From: an uncultured Acidimicrobiales bacterium
GTDB taxonomy: Bacteria; Actinomycetota; Acidimicrobiia; Acidimicrobiales; SZUA-35
Assembly (NCBI GenBank): GCA_938029215.1
Contig: CALHFG010000021.1
Location: 1-64,000, forward strand
Direction: 5' to 3'
Length of the DNA: 64,000 bases
The position numbers and the translations under genes were made by a program. Position 1 is the stretch's first letter. Each line of letters starts with the position of its first letter. The notes under the pieces are model-generated. The model saw nothing but the letters and a program-made list of their open reading frames with translations, was not told the DNA's origin and made no database searches. Positions 18,824-27,942 of the stretch are shown here, in pieces.

Positions 18824-21310
18824 CTAGTTCGGCGCTTGAATCCCATGATTGGGGTACAGCGTGTCGATGTCGATGATGATCTCGCCAGCGGGCCCGTTGG
18901 CGATCAATTGACCGTTGCTGGCGGTTGCTCCAGCGGTGCTTCCTTCGACGGGGTCATGCCCGTTGTTGAAGCTCGAGAGGATCTGAGCCACCCCGTTGGC
19001 ACATGCAGGCATTGGGTCGCCGGTGGACCACGGATTGTCCGGTGTCACCAAGGCTCCCGTTGCGGGGTTCGTTGGCCAGACCGCCGAGTTTCCCAGGTGG
19101 TCAGTGCAGAACAGTGCCAGCGAGTCGACGTTTGCCTTGCTGCCGTACATCACCGGGCCTTTGGTGTGCACGCCGCGCCGAGTTCCGAGGAACGGGTTGT
19201 TCACGCTCAGTTTCCGCTCGGTCATCAACCCCGAAGTGTCTCCTCCGGCGTTGCTGATGTCCTGGGCCCACTGATCACGAACGGTCGCGTCGATTGAATC
19301 GCAGTAGGTCTGAACCCGGAACTTTCCGCCATAGTTCGCTCCGGACTTCACGAAGTTGCTCGGCGCGTCGGGGCGCATGAGTTCATTTCGCAGCTCGGTT
19401 CCGTTCACACAGAAGTCGACCATGGAAATGTTGGCGTTCTCCCCTACGTGGTCGCCGTCCTGTTCCAGGTAGTCCCACCATCGATACAGGGCGAACCGGT
19501 TCGAGTTCATGACCACGTAGTACGGGTCGTACTTGATCGTGGCAGCACCGTCGGGAGCGCTCAGATAGGCCGAGGCCTTCCAGAGCTCTTCGATCTTGGC
19601 GTCGTTCATGAGGCAGGTGAAACCGCGTTTGGCGTCACCGAAGTCGCTATCGCCCGATGGGTCAGGGTCCGAGGCCGGCGCGGGCAGGTTCGTCGCAAAC
19701 CAGCCGCAGTCGGACGCCACGCTTCCGTTGCCACCGGCCAGGGGAAAGCCGGGTTGGGCGACCACCGGTGTACCAGGAGTTTCGAACCCGAAGTCGGACA
19801 TCTCCTTGATCCGGACTTCGGTTCCGTCGTCGCAGGAATAGTTCAGGTAGTACTCGTGAAGGTTAAACCCGAGGGCATCGATGCTGTGAGTTCCCTGGTG
19901 AAGCTTCGAATACCAATCGCAGGTAATGGGTTGGCCGTTGGGTTCGAACAGCTGAAGCGCAGTGCCCTCCGAGTACGGGTTGTTGAGGGTCAGCTGCAGA
20001 TCGTTTTCCACCACCACTTTGTGCCCAACATGGTCCTCAACGCGACCCGATACTCCGCCCGTTCCCGGGTGCACCAAGCCAAACGGGACACCGACGTTGG
20101 TCGGGTGGGCCTCGTCGTACAGGTCCGACGACCGCGGATCGAGACCATGTTCGTGGGTGAAGCGGCACTCCTCTGGGCCGCCAGGGTCGTGGACTGGCGG
20201 ATGCCAGCTCGGGTAGTAGGTCAGGGTCCCGTCCGAAGAACGAACCGCGGTCCAGTAGCTGTTGTGAACACCGATGCTGCACATGCCGGGGCGATCGCCG
20301 AAGCTGCTGTAGTAACTGCGCACGTTGTTCCATTGCATGCCGGTGTCAGCGCCGGGTGGCAGCGGTGCATCCCCAAACGAGTCGATCACGTTGATCGAGG
20401 GGCAATACGCGTCAGCGCTGTCGTGCCCCGCACTGCACCCAGGGTTCGCGCAGTCCTCGATCATCACGGTAACTTGCTCAGTCGATGTGCCCGCCGCAGA
20501 GGAGGCAGTCACGATGATCGTGTATTCACCAGCCGGTACCGAGATCGGCCCGTACGTTCCGTTCGATGCGCTCTGGGAGTCGACGACTCCCCCGTTGCTG
20601 TTGATCACCGTCACCTGATGTTCGGCTCCGCTCTGGGGCGTCCAGGTTGCGCTGATCGATTCACACACAAATGCGGATGCTGTCAGATCGAGGGAGCTAG
20701 GTGCGGTCCCGCCGCAGAAATCGACCTCGAGCAGCTTGACCTGCTGTGTCGACGTGGTCAGCTTCATCGCCGACACACTCATCGGGGCCAACGGAGCGAC
20801 CCGCGACTGGAACGGCGAATTCAGCTCCACCGCGGAGGTCGCCGACACCGGTTGTCCAGACCCGTTCAGTCCCTGAACTTCGAGGTCGCCACTGCTCCAG
20901 TCGTGGGTGAACTGCAACCCCTGGACATTGGTCCCCGGCGCGAACTGATACACCACAAAGGCGTCCGGACCTGGCACGGCGTCGTACCAGTGAAACCAGT
21001 ACTCGTCGGTTGCGTTGTCCCATAGCAGGGCTGGATCGCCGTAGGCCCACAGGTATTTGGGGTCGAGGACCGGGTCGAAGTTGGCGTCCCAGGCAACCGA
21101 GCTCGGTTCGACCACCGAAAGTCCCAAGTCGGCGCAGGTTCCCGCTATGTCCCTGCTGGCGGGCTCTCGTTCCTGCGCGCTCACCCCTGCGGTAGCGCTC
21201 AGAACGAGCCCCATGACCGCGGCGACGAGGGCCAGATATCTGGACCATCGGGCACCGGATCGGTGCGCCGCTGGGTGAGGTCGGATGGCAGGCTGCTGCA
21301 TTGGCTCCAT
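18824..21310 (-). CDS. Large secreted protein of unknown function
   Basis: This 828-residue protein has a signal peptide (hydrophobic core ALVAAVMGLVLSATAGVSA after a basic n-region). An N-terminal domain (about 45-220) looks like a discoidin- or F5/8-type beta-sandwich, an Ig/FN3-like domain (about 225-295) has the strands ISATWTPQSGAEHQVTVIN and GEYTIIVTASSAAGTSTEQVTV, and a Cys-rich body follows with CRFTHEHGLDPR, CDWYSKLHQGTHSIDALGFNLHEYYLNY and many aromatic residues. The H-x-H and scattered Cys suggest metal binding or disulfides. I do not recognise the C-terminal family. The gene is convergent with the SLC12-like gene, nine bases away. Confidence 0.72.
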   Translation of the reverse strand: MEPMQQPAIRPHPAAHRSGARWSRYLALVAAVMGLVLSATAGVSAQEREPASRDIAGTCADLGLSVVEPSSVAWDANFDPVLDPKYLWAYGDPALLWDNATDEYWFHWYDAVPGPDAFVVYQFAPGTNVQGLQFTHDWSSGDLEVQGLNGSGQPVSATSAVELNSPFQSRVAPLAPMSVSAMKLTTSTQQVKLLEVDFCGGTAPSSLDLTASAFVCESISATWTPQSGAEHQVTVINSNGGVVDSQSASNGTYGPISVPAGEYTIIVTASSAAGTSTEQVTVMIEDCANPGCSAGHDSADAYCPSINVIDSFGDAPLPPGADTGMQWNNVRSYYSSFGDRPGMCSIGVHNSYWTAVRSSDGTLTYYPSWHPPVHDPGGPEECRFTHEHGLDPRSSDLYDEAHPTNVGVPFGLVHPGTGGVSGRVEDHVGHKVVVENDLQLTLNNPYSEGTALQLFEPNGQPITCDWYSKLHQGTHSIDALGFNLHEYYLNYSCDDGTEVRIKEMSDFGFETPGTPVVAQPGFPLAGGNGSVASDCGWFATNLPAPASDPDPSGDSDFGDAKRGFTCLMNDAKIEELWKASAYLSAPDGAATIKYDPYYVVMNSNRFALYRWWDYLEQDGDHVGENANISMVDFCVNGTELRNELMRPDAPSNFVKSGANYGGKFRVQTYCDSIDATVRDQWAQDISNAGGDTSGLMTERKLSVNNPFLGTRRGVHTKGPVMYGSKANVDSLALFCTDHLGNSAVWPTNPATGALVTPDNPWSTGDPMPACANGVAQILSSFNNGHDPVEGSTAGATASNGQLIANGPAGEIIIDIDTLYPNHGIQAPN

Positions 21311-21462
21311 GACTGCTCACACCGACGAGTGCGTCGATTTGTCTACTCAGCGTCAAGATTTTTCGAAAACAGATCCGCCCGTCGACCCGCCGCGTTCTTG
21401 AAACCCGACGGTCAGACTCGGTAGCCTCCCAGGTGTTAACCAAGAGGGCGCAAAGGGGATCT

Positions 21463-22470
21463 ATGAGCACGAACACCACCGACGGCGCCGGCCTAAAGGC
21501 GACGCTCAATCTTCAGCGGAAGGCCGCTATCTCAGGGGGCGGGGCCTTCGACCACGCCGGTCGAGTCGACGTGACACGGATGGCCAACTTCGACATGAGC
21601 CGCACTATCTTCGGTGCCCTGAACGGGCTCCCCAAGATGTTCATGAGCGAAAAGCTCGGCAAGGAACCGGTGTGGGACGATGCTGCAGCCGCTGCGGTCG
21701 AAGCGGAATACGCGCACACTGAAGAATCGAACCCGGCACCAAAGATCGATCAGCGCCTGATCGATTTCATGGTGGAGGAATGCGATTTCAGCATGGAGCA
21801 TGCCGACGGAACGTTCCTCGAACACTTGGTGTTCTGCCACGACTACGCAGCCAAGTACTACCCGGAACACTCCCCCAACGTGGCCTTACTCCATTCGATT
21901 TTGGGCACCGCTACCAACACCTTCGCCATGGATGCTGCCAAGATTCCACAGCTGAAGGCACTGCTGACCGACTTCGAAGCGCTGCAGATGGAGGTCTTTC
22001 CAAGCACCCTTCGTCTGTTCTATAACAACGACATTTTGGACGAACTTGAAGCCAACGTTCATCGGCTGGACCAGTTGGAGACGTTGCATCTCCATCGGGT
22101 AATAGATAACGAGCCACTGACCATCGACGCCGAGAACTTGTGGATCAACCTCAACTTTCACCTGATGCACTTCGTCGACTTCATGCCGGCGGCTAACTGG
22201 GGCGCTCATCGTTCCGACCCACTTCTTCAAATGTTCGAGCGCCTGTCGAACCTGTTGGATCGGGCAGGAAAACGCGATGCGAAGGTCGAGGTGACATTCC
22301 CCACCGGCAACGAACCCCGCGTCCGTGAGCCGCGGACCATGATGGGGCGGATCATGGGGCTCCTTCCCGCATCGCTGACGCTGAAGCTGGCCCAAAAATC
22401 GATTCAGGAGTACTCAGAAGCCGCGGGCCATGACCTCAGCTACCGGATCGCCTGGAAGTCAGCCGCCTAA
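21463..22470 (+). CDS. Hypothetical protein (335 aa)
   Basis: This soluble, mainly helical protein has no signal peptide or membrane segment. Notable His/Asp/Glu-rich stretches include FLEHLVFCHDYAAKYYPEHSPN, EANVHRLDQLETLHLHRVI and LNFHLMHFVDFMPAANWGAHRSDP, which could form a metal site inside a helical bundle; this is a composition-based guess. An AAAGGGG site precedes the ATG at 21463 by six bases, so I prefer it over the upstream open frame at 21433. The gene is divergent from the large secreted protein and overlaps the convergent LLM gene by four bases. I do not recognise a family. Confidence 0.72.
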   Translation: MSTNTTDGAGLKATLNLQRKAAISGGGAFDHAGRVDVTRMANFDMSRTIFGALNGLPKMFMSEKLGKEPVWDDAAAAAVEAEYAHTEESNPAPKIDQRLIDFMVEECDFSMEHADGTFLEHLVFCHDYAAKYYPEHSPNVALLHSILGTATNTFAMDAAKIPQLKALLTDFEALQMEVFPSTLRLFYNNDILDELEANVHRLDQLETLHLHRVIDNEPLTIDAENLWINLNFHLMHFVDFMPAANWGAHRSDPLLQMFERLSNLLDRAGKRDAKVEVTFPTGNEPRVREPRTMMGRIMGLLPASLTLKLAQKSIQEYSEAAGHDLSYRIAWKSAA

Positions 22471-23402
22471 TCGCCCGTTGCGGTTCGACGGTGCATCACT
22501 TCGGCAAAGGCGGAGATTTCGTCGATCGCTTGTTCTGGGTTACCCGCCGGAGAAAGCGTGAACATCGTGGCACCGGCATCGGCGTAGGGGCCAAAGTGGT
22601 CCAACAGGTCTGTGCTGTCACCGACGGGCACGTACCGTGCGAACGGTGAAGGGTCCATGCCATAGAAACCTCTGAGCTGCTCATCCGCTTGAGCGCGACC
22701 GTCGTCACCAACGCCGTACCAGGCCTGGTAGCCAGCGATGGCACTGGGAGACAGGTCTTGGACCCGCTGAACACCTGCCCCGAAACGGTTGGGAGAACAG
22801 AACGCCGCCAGCCAGCCATCGGCCCGCGCCGCACGTTGGTGGGAGACGTCGACTCTGCCGCCGACAAGAACTTTGACTCGCTGATCGGTGCGACGTTCCA
22901 GCCCAGGACCCTGCGTGGGGTAGAACCCTTCTCGATCGATGGGCTGGTGCCTTTCAAGAAGTTGCAGCAGGGTGTCGAGGGCGTCGTCCATGCGTCGGCC
23001 GCGTTCGGTCGATGACATACCAACCATCGAGAACTCTTCGGGATCATCACCACCAACACCGACACCCGCGACCACGCCGGGCTCGTGAACATCGGCGAGA
23101 TCCAGCAGCTGGCGGGCAACCAGGGTGGGGTGGCGTAGCGGAAGGATGATCACCCCCGCGTGCAGCTCCCGTTCGATGCCGAGGCCGGCCAGGTAGTGCA
23201 TGGCGGTCAGCCCGTCATTGCCTCGACCGCCTCGGAAACTCACGTGGTCGGCGACGGCAACGTGATCGAGCGGGCTGGCATTGATCTGATGAACCAAGGC
23301 CAGTAGCTCGGTTCGCTTCATCCGCATGTGCGTCGGCGTCAGCCCGATTCCAACCGTTATTGCCGGTGAGCTCGATACATGCTGGTCGGCGTCGCTGGTC
23401 AC
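22467..23402 (-). CDS. LLM-class flavin/F420-dependent oxidoreductase
   Basis: This 311-residue luciferase-like protein has the motifs SPLDHVAVADHVSFRGGRGNDGLTAMHYLAG, HAGVIILPLRHPTLVARQLLDLADVHEPGVVAGVGVGGDDPEEF and KVLVGGRVDVSHQRAARADGWLAAF, typical of LLM TIM-barrel oxidoreductases. The substrate is unknown. Its start region overlaps the upstream region of the Rieske gene at 23452, with which it is divergent; a shared promoter region of about 50 bases is likely, and the two oxidoreductases may act on the same compound class (inference). Its 3' end overlaps the preceding gene's stop by four bases. Confidence 0.86.
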   Translation of the reverse strand: MTSDADQHVSSSPAITVGIGLTPTHMRMKRTELLALVHQINASPLDHVAVADHVSFRGGRGNDGLTAMHYLAGLGIERELHAGVIILPLRHPTLVARQLLDLADVHEPGVVAGVGVGGDDPEEFSMVGMSSTERGRRMDDALDTLLQLLERHQPIDREGFYPTQGPGLERRTDQRVKVLVGGRVDVSHQRAARADGWLAAFCSPNRFGAGVQRVQDLSPSAIAGYQAWYGVGDDGRAQADEQLRGFYGMDPSPFARYVPVGDSTDLLDHFGPYADAGATMFTLSPAGNPEQAIDEISAFAEVMHRRTATGD

Positions 23403-23451
23403 GCCCTCAACCTATTGGGAGACAGCGCATCGCCACCACTACCGTTGCACC

Positions 23452-24615
23452 ATGGCGATCAGCACCGAAGAGCGCGACATTATTCGCAAGATCCTCGACA
23501 TGGTCGAACAGGACACCACGCACATGCTGGATGACGTGATGATCAACCCGGTTGCGAACTACACCGATCCCGAGCAGCTCAGGAACGAAACCGAAATCCT
23601 GTTCCGAGAGTTTCCGCTCATCATCGCCCACAGTTCACAGCTCGCGGCAGCTGGCGACTTTCTCACCCACGACGACACCGGCGTGCCGATCCTGGCTACC
23701 CGCGACGACGCGGGCGAAGTGCGGGCCTACCTCAACGTCTGCCGCCACCGGGGAGCCCGGATCGAAGATCTGCCCTGTGGGAACAGCCGACGGTTCACCT
23801 GTCCGTATCACGCGTGGAGCTACGACCTCGACGGCAGCCTGCGGGGCATGCCCCAACCGGTGGGCTTCGATCCAGTCGATCGTTCCGAGCGAGGCTTGGT
23901 GGAATTGCCAGCGTTCGAGCGATTCGGGCTGATCTGGGTGGTGCCCTCGCCCCGGACCGAGACCATCGACATCGACGCGTGGCTCGCCCCAATGGCCGAC
24001 CACCTTGACGGTCTTGAACTGGGGAACCATGTGGTCTTTGAACGGTGGGCGCTGCACAAAGACATGAGCTGGAGGCTGGCCCTCGAGGGTTTTCAAGAGT
24101 CCTACCATTTCTGCTCCGCTCACCGCCATACCGCATGTTCGAACTACCTCGACAACCAAAGCCTCTGGCTGAACTATCGACCCCATGTGCGTCATGCGGT
24201 GCCGCTACCCAGCGTGCTCGAACTGCGTGACCTCCCCGAGGACGACTGGAACTATCGCAAGAACTTCATGACCCAGAACTACTTGTTCCCCGCCAACTTC
24301 ATCCAAGCCATGACCGACCACGTCTACATCCACACGATTATCCCCACCGGTCCCGGGACGTGTGCATTTCACTGCATGATGCTGGTTCCCGAACAGCCAG
24401 GTAGCGAGAAGGCCCAGCGATACTGGCGAAAGAACTACGACGTGGTCCGGACCGTTTTCGACGAAGACTTCGCCATCGGCGAAGGAATTCAGAAGGGCTT
24501 CGGGGCCGGCGCCAATGAGGATGTCATCTTCGGTCGCTATGAAATTGGGCTTCACCACGGCCAAAAAGCGATCAACGATGCGATCGCCGGCAAAATCGCG
24601 GTCCCAACCAAGTAA
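23452..24615 (+). CDS. Rieske non-heme iron aromatic-ring-hydroxylating oxygenase, alpha subunit
   Basis: This 387-residue protein has the Rieske 2Fe-2S ligands C97-x-H99 (NVCRHRGARIED) and C117-x2-H120 (FTCPYHAWSYDLDG), and the mononuclear iron site region ALEGFQESYHFCSAH with H219-x4-H224. It is a ring-hydroxylating oxygenase alpha subunit of normal length that oxidises aromatic or related substrates using electrons from a ferredoxin partner. No beta subunit or reductase is adjacent; a 2Fe-2S ferredoxin is encoded about 14 kb away at 38281. The ATG at 23452 was chosen over the longer frame because it gives the family N-terminus. Confidence 0.92.
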   Translation: MAISTEERDIIRKILDMVEQDTTHMLDDVMINPVANYTDPEQLRNETEILFREFPLIIAHSSQLAAAGDFLTHDDTGVPILATRDDAGEVRAYLNVCRHRGARIEDLPCGNSRRFTCPYHAWSYDLDGSLRGMPQPVGFDPVDRSERGLVELPAFERFGLIWVVPSPRTETIDIDAWLAPMADHLDGLELGNHVVFERWALHKDMSWRLALEGFQESYHFCSAHRHTACSNYLDNQSLWLNYRPHVRHAVPLPSVLELRDLPEDDWNYRKNFMTQNYLFPANFIQAMTDHVYIHTIIPTGPGTCAFHCMMLVPEQPGSEKAQRYWRKNYDVVRTVFDEDFAIGEGIQKGFGAGANEDVIFGRYEIGLHHGQKAINDAIAGKIAVPTK

Positions 24616-24623
24616 GCAGGGCT

Positions 24624-25358
24624 CTAGCTGATCATGGCACCGTCGGCCACGAACTCGTGGCCAGTGCAGTAGGAAGAATCGTCTGAAGCCAAGAACAGCA
24701 CCAACCGGCCAACCTCCTCGGGGGTCCCCACCCGACCCAGCGGAATCTGTTGCTGCAACCTCTCCCGGTCGCCTCTGGCGAATTCGTTCAACATGGGAGT
24801 GTCGATGAGCCCAGGATGGATCGAGTTGACCCGCACTCCAAACGGGGCGAGTTCGACAGCAGCCGATCTCGACATCCCGCGCACCGCCCATTTGGTGGCC
24901 GCGTACGCGTGCGCGATCGCCGCCGACTTGAGCCCGGCAATCGACGACACGTTAACGATGCTGCCTGAGCCTGAATCTCTCATCGAGGGCGCCACGGCCT
25001 GCATTCCCAGAAAAACCCCGGTCTGGTTGACCGCCATCATGCGATGCCAGTCATCCAGCGAGGTGTCCAGCACTCCCCCGTACTGGAAGATTCCGGCGTT
25101 GTTGACCAAAACGTCAATCTTGCTATGTCGTTCGACGGTGCCCGCTACGAGGGTTGACCAATCCGCTTCCGAGGTGACGTCGTGGTGTTCGAAGCAACAG
25201 TTCTCGCCAAGGCGTTCGGCCGCGGCGGATCCGACGTCGTCGAGAACGTCGGCAATGATCACGGTGGCCCCCGCTTCAACGAACAAGTCTGCGGCGGCCC
25301 CGCCATTGCCGCGCGCACCGCCGGTGATCACTGCGACCTTGCCGTCAAGCCTGTTCAT
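24624..25358 (-). CDS. Short-chain dehydrogenase/reductase (SDR)
   Basis: This 244-residue classical SDR has the cofactor motif TGGARGNGG (residues 12-20), an Asp at the end of the second strand (IIADV) that predicts NAD preference, NNAG (86-89), and the catalytic S139, Y152 and K156 (YAATK). It ends with a usual YCTGHEFVADGAMIS. Members of this subgroup include 3-alpha-hydroxysteroid and cyclic alcohol dehydrogenases. It converges on the Rieske gene, eight bases apart, so a shared pathway is possible but unproven. Confidence 0.92.
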   Translation of the reverse strand: MNRLDGKVAVITGGARGNGGAAADLFVEAGATVIIADVLDDVGSAAAERLGENCCFEHHDVTSEADWSTLVAGTVERHSKIDVLVNNAGIFQYGGVLDTSLDDWHRMMAVNQTGVFLGMQAVAPSMRDSGSGSIVNVSSIAGLKSAAIAHAYAATKWAVRGMSRSAAVELAPFGVRVNSIHPGLIDTPMLNEFARGDRERLQQQIPLGRVGTPEEVGRLVLFLASDDSSYCTGHEFVADGAMIS

Positions 25359-25386
25359 GGGCGGACCCTAGCCGGTCAGACGAAAA

Positions 25387-26067
25387 CTAGACCGATCGAC
25401 GACCAGCGAACAGTGTGGCGAAGTAGGCAATGGTGGTTGCAGCCCCGGCGACGTAGGTGAAGGCTGCCGCGGTCAACACCCGCTCGATTCCTTCTTCCTG
25501 TTCGGGATCGGTGAGACCCAGCTCACGAAGGTTACGCATCGCTCGCCGGCTCGCGTTGAACTCGACCGGGAGGGTGGCGATCTGGAAGACAACCATGCCC
25601 GCAAGCAGAAACGCTCCAACCCGCAGAATCGTGTCACTACCGGTGAAGAGTCCAGCCATCACGATCATCGGTCCGAGGCGGGACCCGAGCGCTGCGGCAG
25701 GTACGAGAAACCGACGCAGGCGGAGCCGAATATCATTGCTGGCGTCTTGCATTGCATGCCCGGCCTCGTGGGCCGATACCGCGATGGCCGCCACCGATGC
25801 CTCCTGGAAGTTGGCCGCAGACAGTCGCAAAATGTCCTTCTGCGGGTCGTAGTGATCGGTCAGGCGACCAGGCGTCGGCTGGATCACCACATGATGAACG
25901 CCATTCTTCTGAAGAATTGCGGCCGCTACCTGGGCACCGGTAACGCCGTGGGTATTCGGAATTCGGCTCCACTTGGCGTAGGTGGTTTTCAACCACCGCT
26001 TTACCAACCACGAAGCCAGAAACGCCGCACCCGCAATGATGTAGACCGTCGTTGTACTCAATGTCAT
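25387..26067 (-). CDS. YugP-like membrane zinc metallopeptidase
   Basis: This 226-residue protein has an N-terminal membrane helix (VYIIAGAAFLASWLVKRWL), the zinc motif HEAGH (H100, E101, H104) and further hydrophobic segments (PMIVMAGLFTGSDTILRVGAFLLAGMVVFQIATLPVEF), the layout of YugP/DUF-type membrane zinc peptidases. The phrase DPQKDILRLSAANFQEASVAAIAVSAHEAGHAMQDA is close to the family core. The substrate is unknown. A GGGAGGGCG site overlaps the region just before the ATG at 26067. The gene is divergent from the crotonase at 26134. Confidence 0.9.
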   Translation of the reverse strand: MTLSTTTVYIIAGAAFLASWLVKRWLKTTYAKWSRIPNTHGVTGAQVAAAILQKNGVHHVVIQPTPGRLTDHYDPQKDILRLSAANFQEASVAAIAVSAHEAGHAMQDASNDIRLRLRRFLVPAAALGSRLGPMIVMAGLFTGSDTILRVGAFLLAGMVVFQIATLPVEFNASRRAMRNLRELGLTDPEQEEGIERVLTAAAFTYVAGAATTIAYFATLFAGRRSV

Positions 26068-26133
26068 CGCCCTCCCAGGTCGAACCCTACCCGACTCCCG
26101 CGTTACGCTGCCTGCCAACCAAGGAGAGCCTCG

Positions 26134-26823
26134 ATGATCACAACCGAACGAGTAGCCGACGGCGCCGTACTTCTCGTGAAGCTGGACGACGGCAAGGCCA
26201 ACGCCTTCACCGGGTCCGCAATCGCAGAACTGAAAGTCCACATCGATGAGGCTGCGGCCGATGACACCATCGCAGCGGTCGTAGTGGCGGGCCGAGAAGG
26301 CCGATTCTCTGGCGGGTTCGACCTGGGCGTTATGCGTGGCGACGACATTCAAGCGATCCTTGATCTGGTGGCCGATGGCGGCGACTTGGTACGACACGCC
26401 TACACCGCCCCGATTCCGGTTGTGGCGGCTTGCACGGGTCATGCGGTCGCCGCTGGTGCGCTCTTCCTGTTGGGCTGCGACGTTCGTGTGGGCGCGATCG
26501 GAGACTTCAAGATCGGCCTGAACGAGGTTGCCATCGGCATGGTGTTGCCCGACTGGGCCATGACGATTGCCAAGGAACGACTGAGTAAGCGGCATCTGCA
26601 GCGCTGCGTTGCTAACGCTCGTTTGGTCGGAGGTTCCGAGGCCGTCGACGCCGGCTTCCTTGATGAAGCCGTCGCTCCGGATCAGGTGATCGATCGTGCG
26701 GTTGAGCTTGCGGCTCAGTTCACTCTGCTGCAACCCAAGGCATACGCGGGCACGATGTTGAATTTCCGGAGCGAGGTGTCGGCCGCCATGGCAGACCAAG
26801 TCACCGCCATGCGAACGCTTTAG
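26134..26823 (+). CDS. Crotonase-family (enoyl-CoA hydratase/isomerase-like) protein
   Basis: This 229-residue crotonase-fold protein has the oxyanion-hole segments GREGRFSGGFDLGVM and ACTGHAVAAGALFLLGCDVRV, plus KIGLNEVAIGM. It lacks both standard catalytic glutamates at the recognisable positions, so it may be an isomerase or hydrolase-like member rather than a true hydratase. AAGGAGAG lies before the ATG, which supports the start. It is divergent from the metallopeptidase gene. Confidence 0.85.
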   Translation: MITTERVADGAVLLVKLDDGKANAFTGSAIAELKVHIDEAAADDTIAAVVVAGREGRFSGGFDLGVMRGDDIQAILDLVADGGDLVRHAYTAPIPVVAACTGHAVAAGALFLLGCDVRVGAIGDFKIGLNEVAIGMVLPDWAMTIAKERLSKRHLQRCVANARLVGGSEAVDAGFLDEAVAPDQVIDRAVELAAQFTLLQPKAYAGTMLNFRSEVSAAMADQVTAMRTL

Positions 26824-26937
26824 AACAGCTTGCCACTCGATAACTCAGTGCGGCCAAAGACGCTGGGAGGGTTGCCGAGATATCGTCGAGCCCACGCAAT
26901 GGCCGGCACGAGCTGACCTCAGAATGGAGCACGCAAG

Positions 26938-27915
26938 ATGTCTGATCCCACGATGGAAGCGGTGATAGTTGAGGCCGACAAGCCGTTGACCCTTGGCACC
27001 GTCCCCCGACCGGCCGTCGGATCTTCAGACGTGCTCATCGAGGTGAAGGCAAGTGGGCTCAACCGGGCAGACATCATGCAGCGGGCAGGTCTCTACCCGC
27101 CTCCACCGGGTGCTTCGGAGATCCTGGGCCTTGAGACCGCAGGCGTGGTTGTGGAAATTGGCTCTGCGGTTTCGGAATGGACCGTTGGCGATCGGGTCTG
27201 TGCCCTACTGACCGGTGGCGGCTACGCCGAGTTTGCCGCCACCGACGAAGGGTCGTGCTTTTCAATCCCGGACACGATGAGCTTCGAGGACGCAGCATGC
27301 TTGCCCGAGGCGATGATGACCGTGTTCGCCAACGCCTTCATGAGAGGTCAGGTTGATGAGGGACAGTCGTTCCTGATGCACGGCGGCACCAGCGGGATCG
27401 GCGTCATGGGGATCCAGATGGCCAAGCACGTCGGGGCCGGGCCGGTCTTCGCAACAGCAGGGTCCCCCGAAAAGGTGCAGGCTTGCCTCGACCTGGGCGC
27501 CGACTATGCAATCAACTACCGGGAACAGGATTTCGTAGAAGTGGTCAAGGCCAACGGCGGCGCCGACGCGATCCTCGACATGGTCGGCGGCGACTACATC
27601 CAGCGCAACATCGCCGCCGCGAACCTAAACGGGCGGATCTGCAACATCGCCTACCAGAACGGTTTCGAAGCAACAATCAACTTCGGTCCAGTCCTGATGA
27701 AACGTCTGGTGCTAACCGCAACCACACTTCGAGCCCGAACGAACGAGGAGAAGCGCGCCATCAGAGACGATGTCGTCGCAACGTTCTGGGACGCGGTGGC
27801 CAACGGCGATATTCGACCGGTGCTCGACACCGCGTTCCCGATGAACGAGGCCGATGCAGCGCACGCCCGGCTCGAGACCGGTGGCCACATCGGCAAGGTT
27901 GTGCTCACCCGCTAG
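26938..27915 (+). CDS. NAD(P)H:quinone oxidoreductase, zinc-free MDR family (PIG3-like)
   Basis: This 325-residue medium-chain dehydrogenase/reductase starts MEAVIVEADKPLTLGTVPRPAVGSSDVLIEVKASGLNRADIMQRAGLYPPPPGASEILGLETAGVV, the hallmark of the quinone oxidoreductase/TP53I3 group. It has the cofactor segment GGTSGIGVMGIQMAK and no zinc-ligand Cys set. It probably reduces quinones or alpha,beta-unsaturated carbonyls with NADPH in the cytoplasm. It follows a 110-base gap after the crotonase, and its end is followed by a hairpin. Confidence 0.93.
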   Translation: MSDPTMEAVIVEADKPLTLGTVPRPAVGSSDVLIEVKASGLNRADIMQRAGLYPPPPGASEILGLETAGVVVEIGSAVSEWTVGDRVCALLTGGGYAEFAATDEGSCFSIPDTMSFEDAACLPEAMMTVFANAFMRGQVDEGQSFLMHGGTSGIGVMGIQMAKHVGAGPVFATAGSPEKVQACLDLGADYAINYREQDFVEVVKANGGADAILDMVGGDYIQRNIAAANLNGRICNIAYQNGFEATINFGPVLMKRLVLTATTLRARTNEEKRAIRDDVVATFWDAVANGDIRPVLDTAFPMNEADAAHARLETGGHIGKVVLTR

Positions 27916-27924
27916 CTGTCTGAT

Positions 27925-27942
27925 GCATAGCTTGGGCTATGC
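27925..27942. terminator. Perfect hairpin between convergent genes
   Basis: Arms GCATAGC (27925-27931) and GCTATGC (27936-27942) pair perfectly around a TTGG loop. The hairpin follows the quinone reductase stop by nine bases and overlaps the last codons of the convergent gene, so it can terminate at least the plus-strand transcript. Confidence 0.5.

Noticed and set aside
19448-21025. 525-codon open frame on the plus strand
   Set aside because: It is antisense to the large secreted protein gene, with no family-like sequence; the minus-strand gene has a signal peptide and domains.
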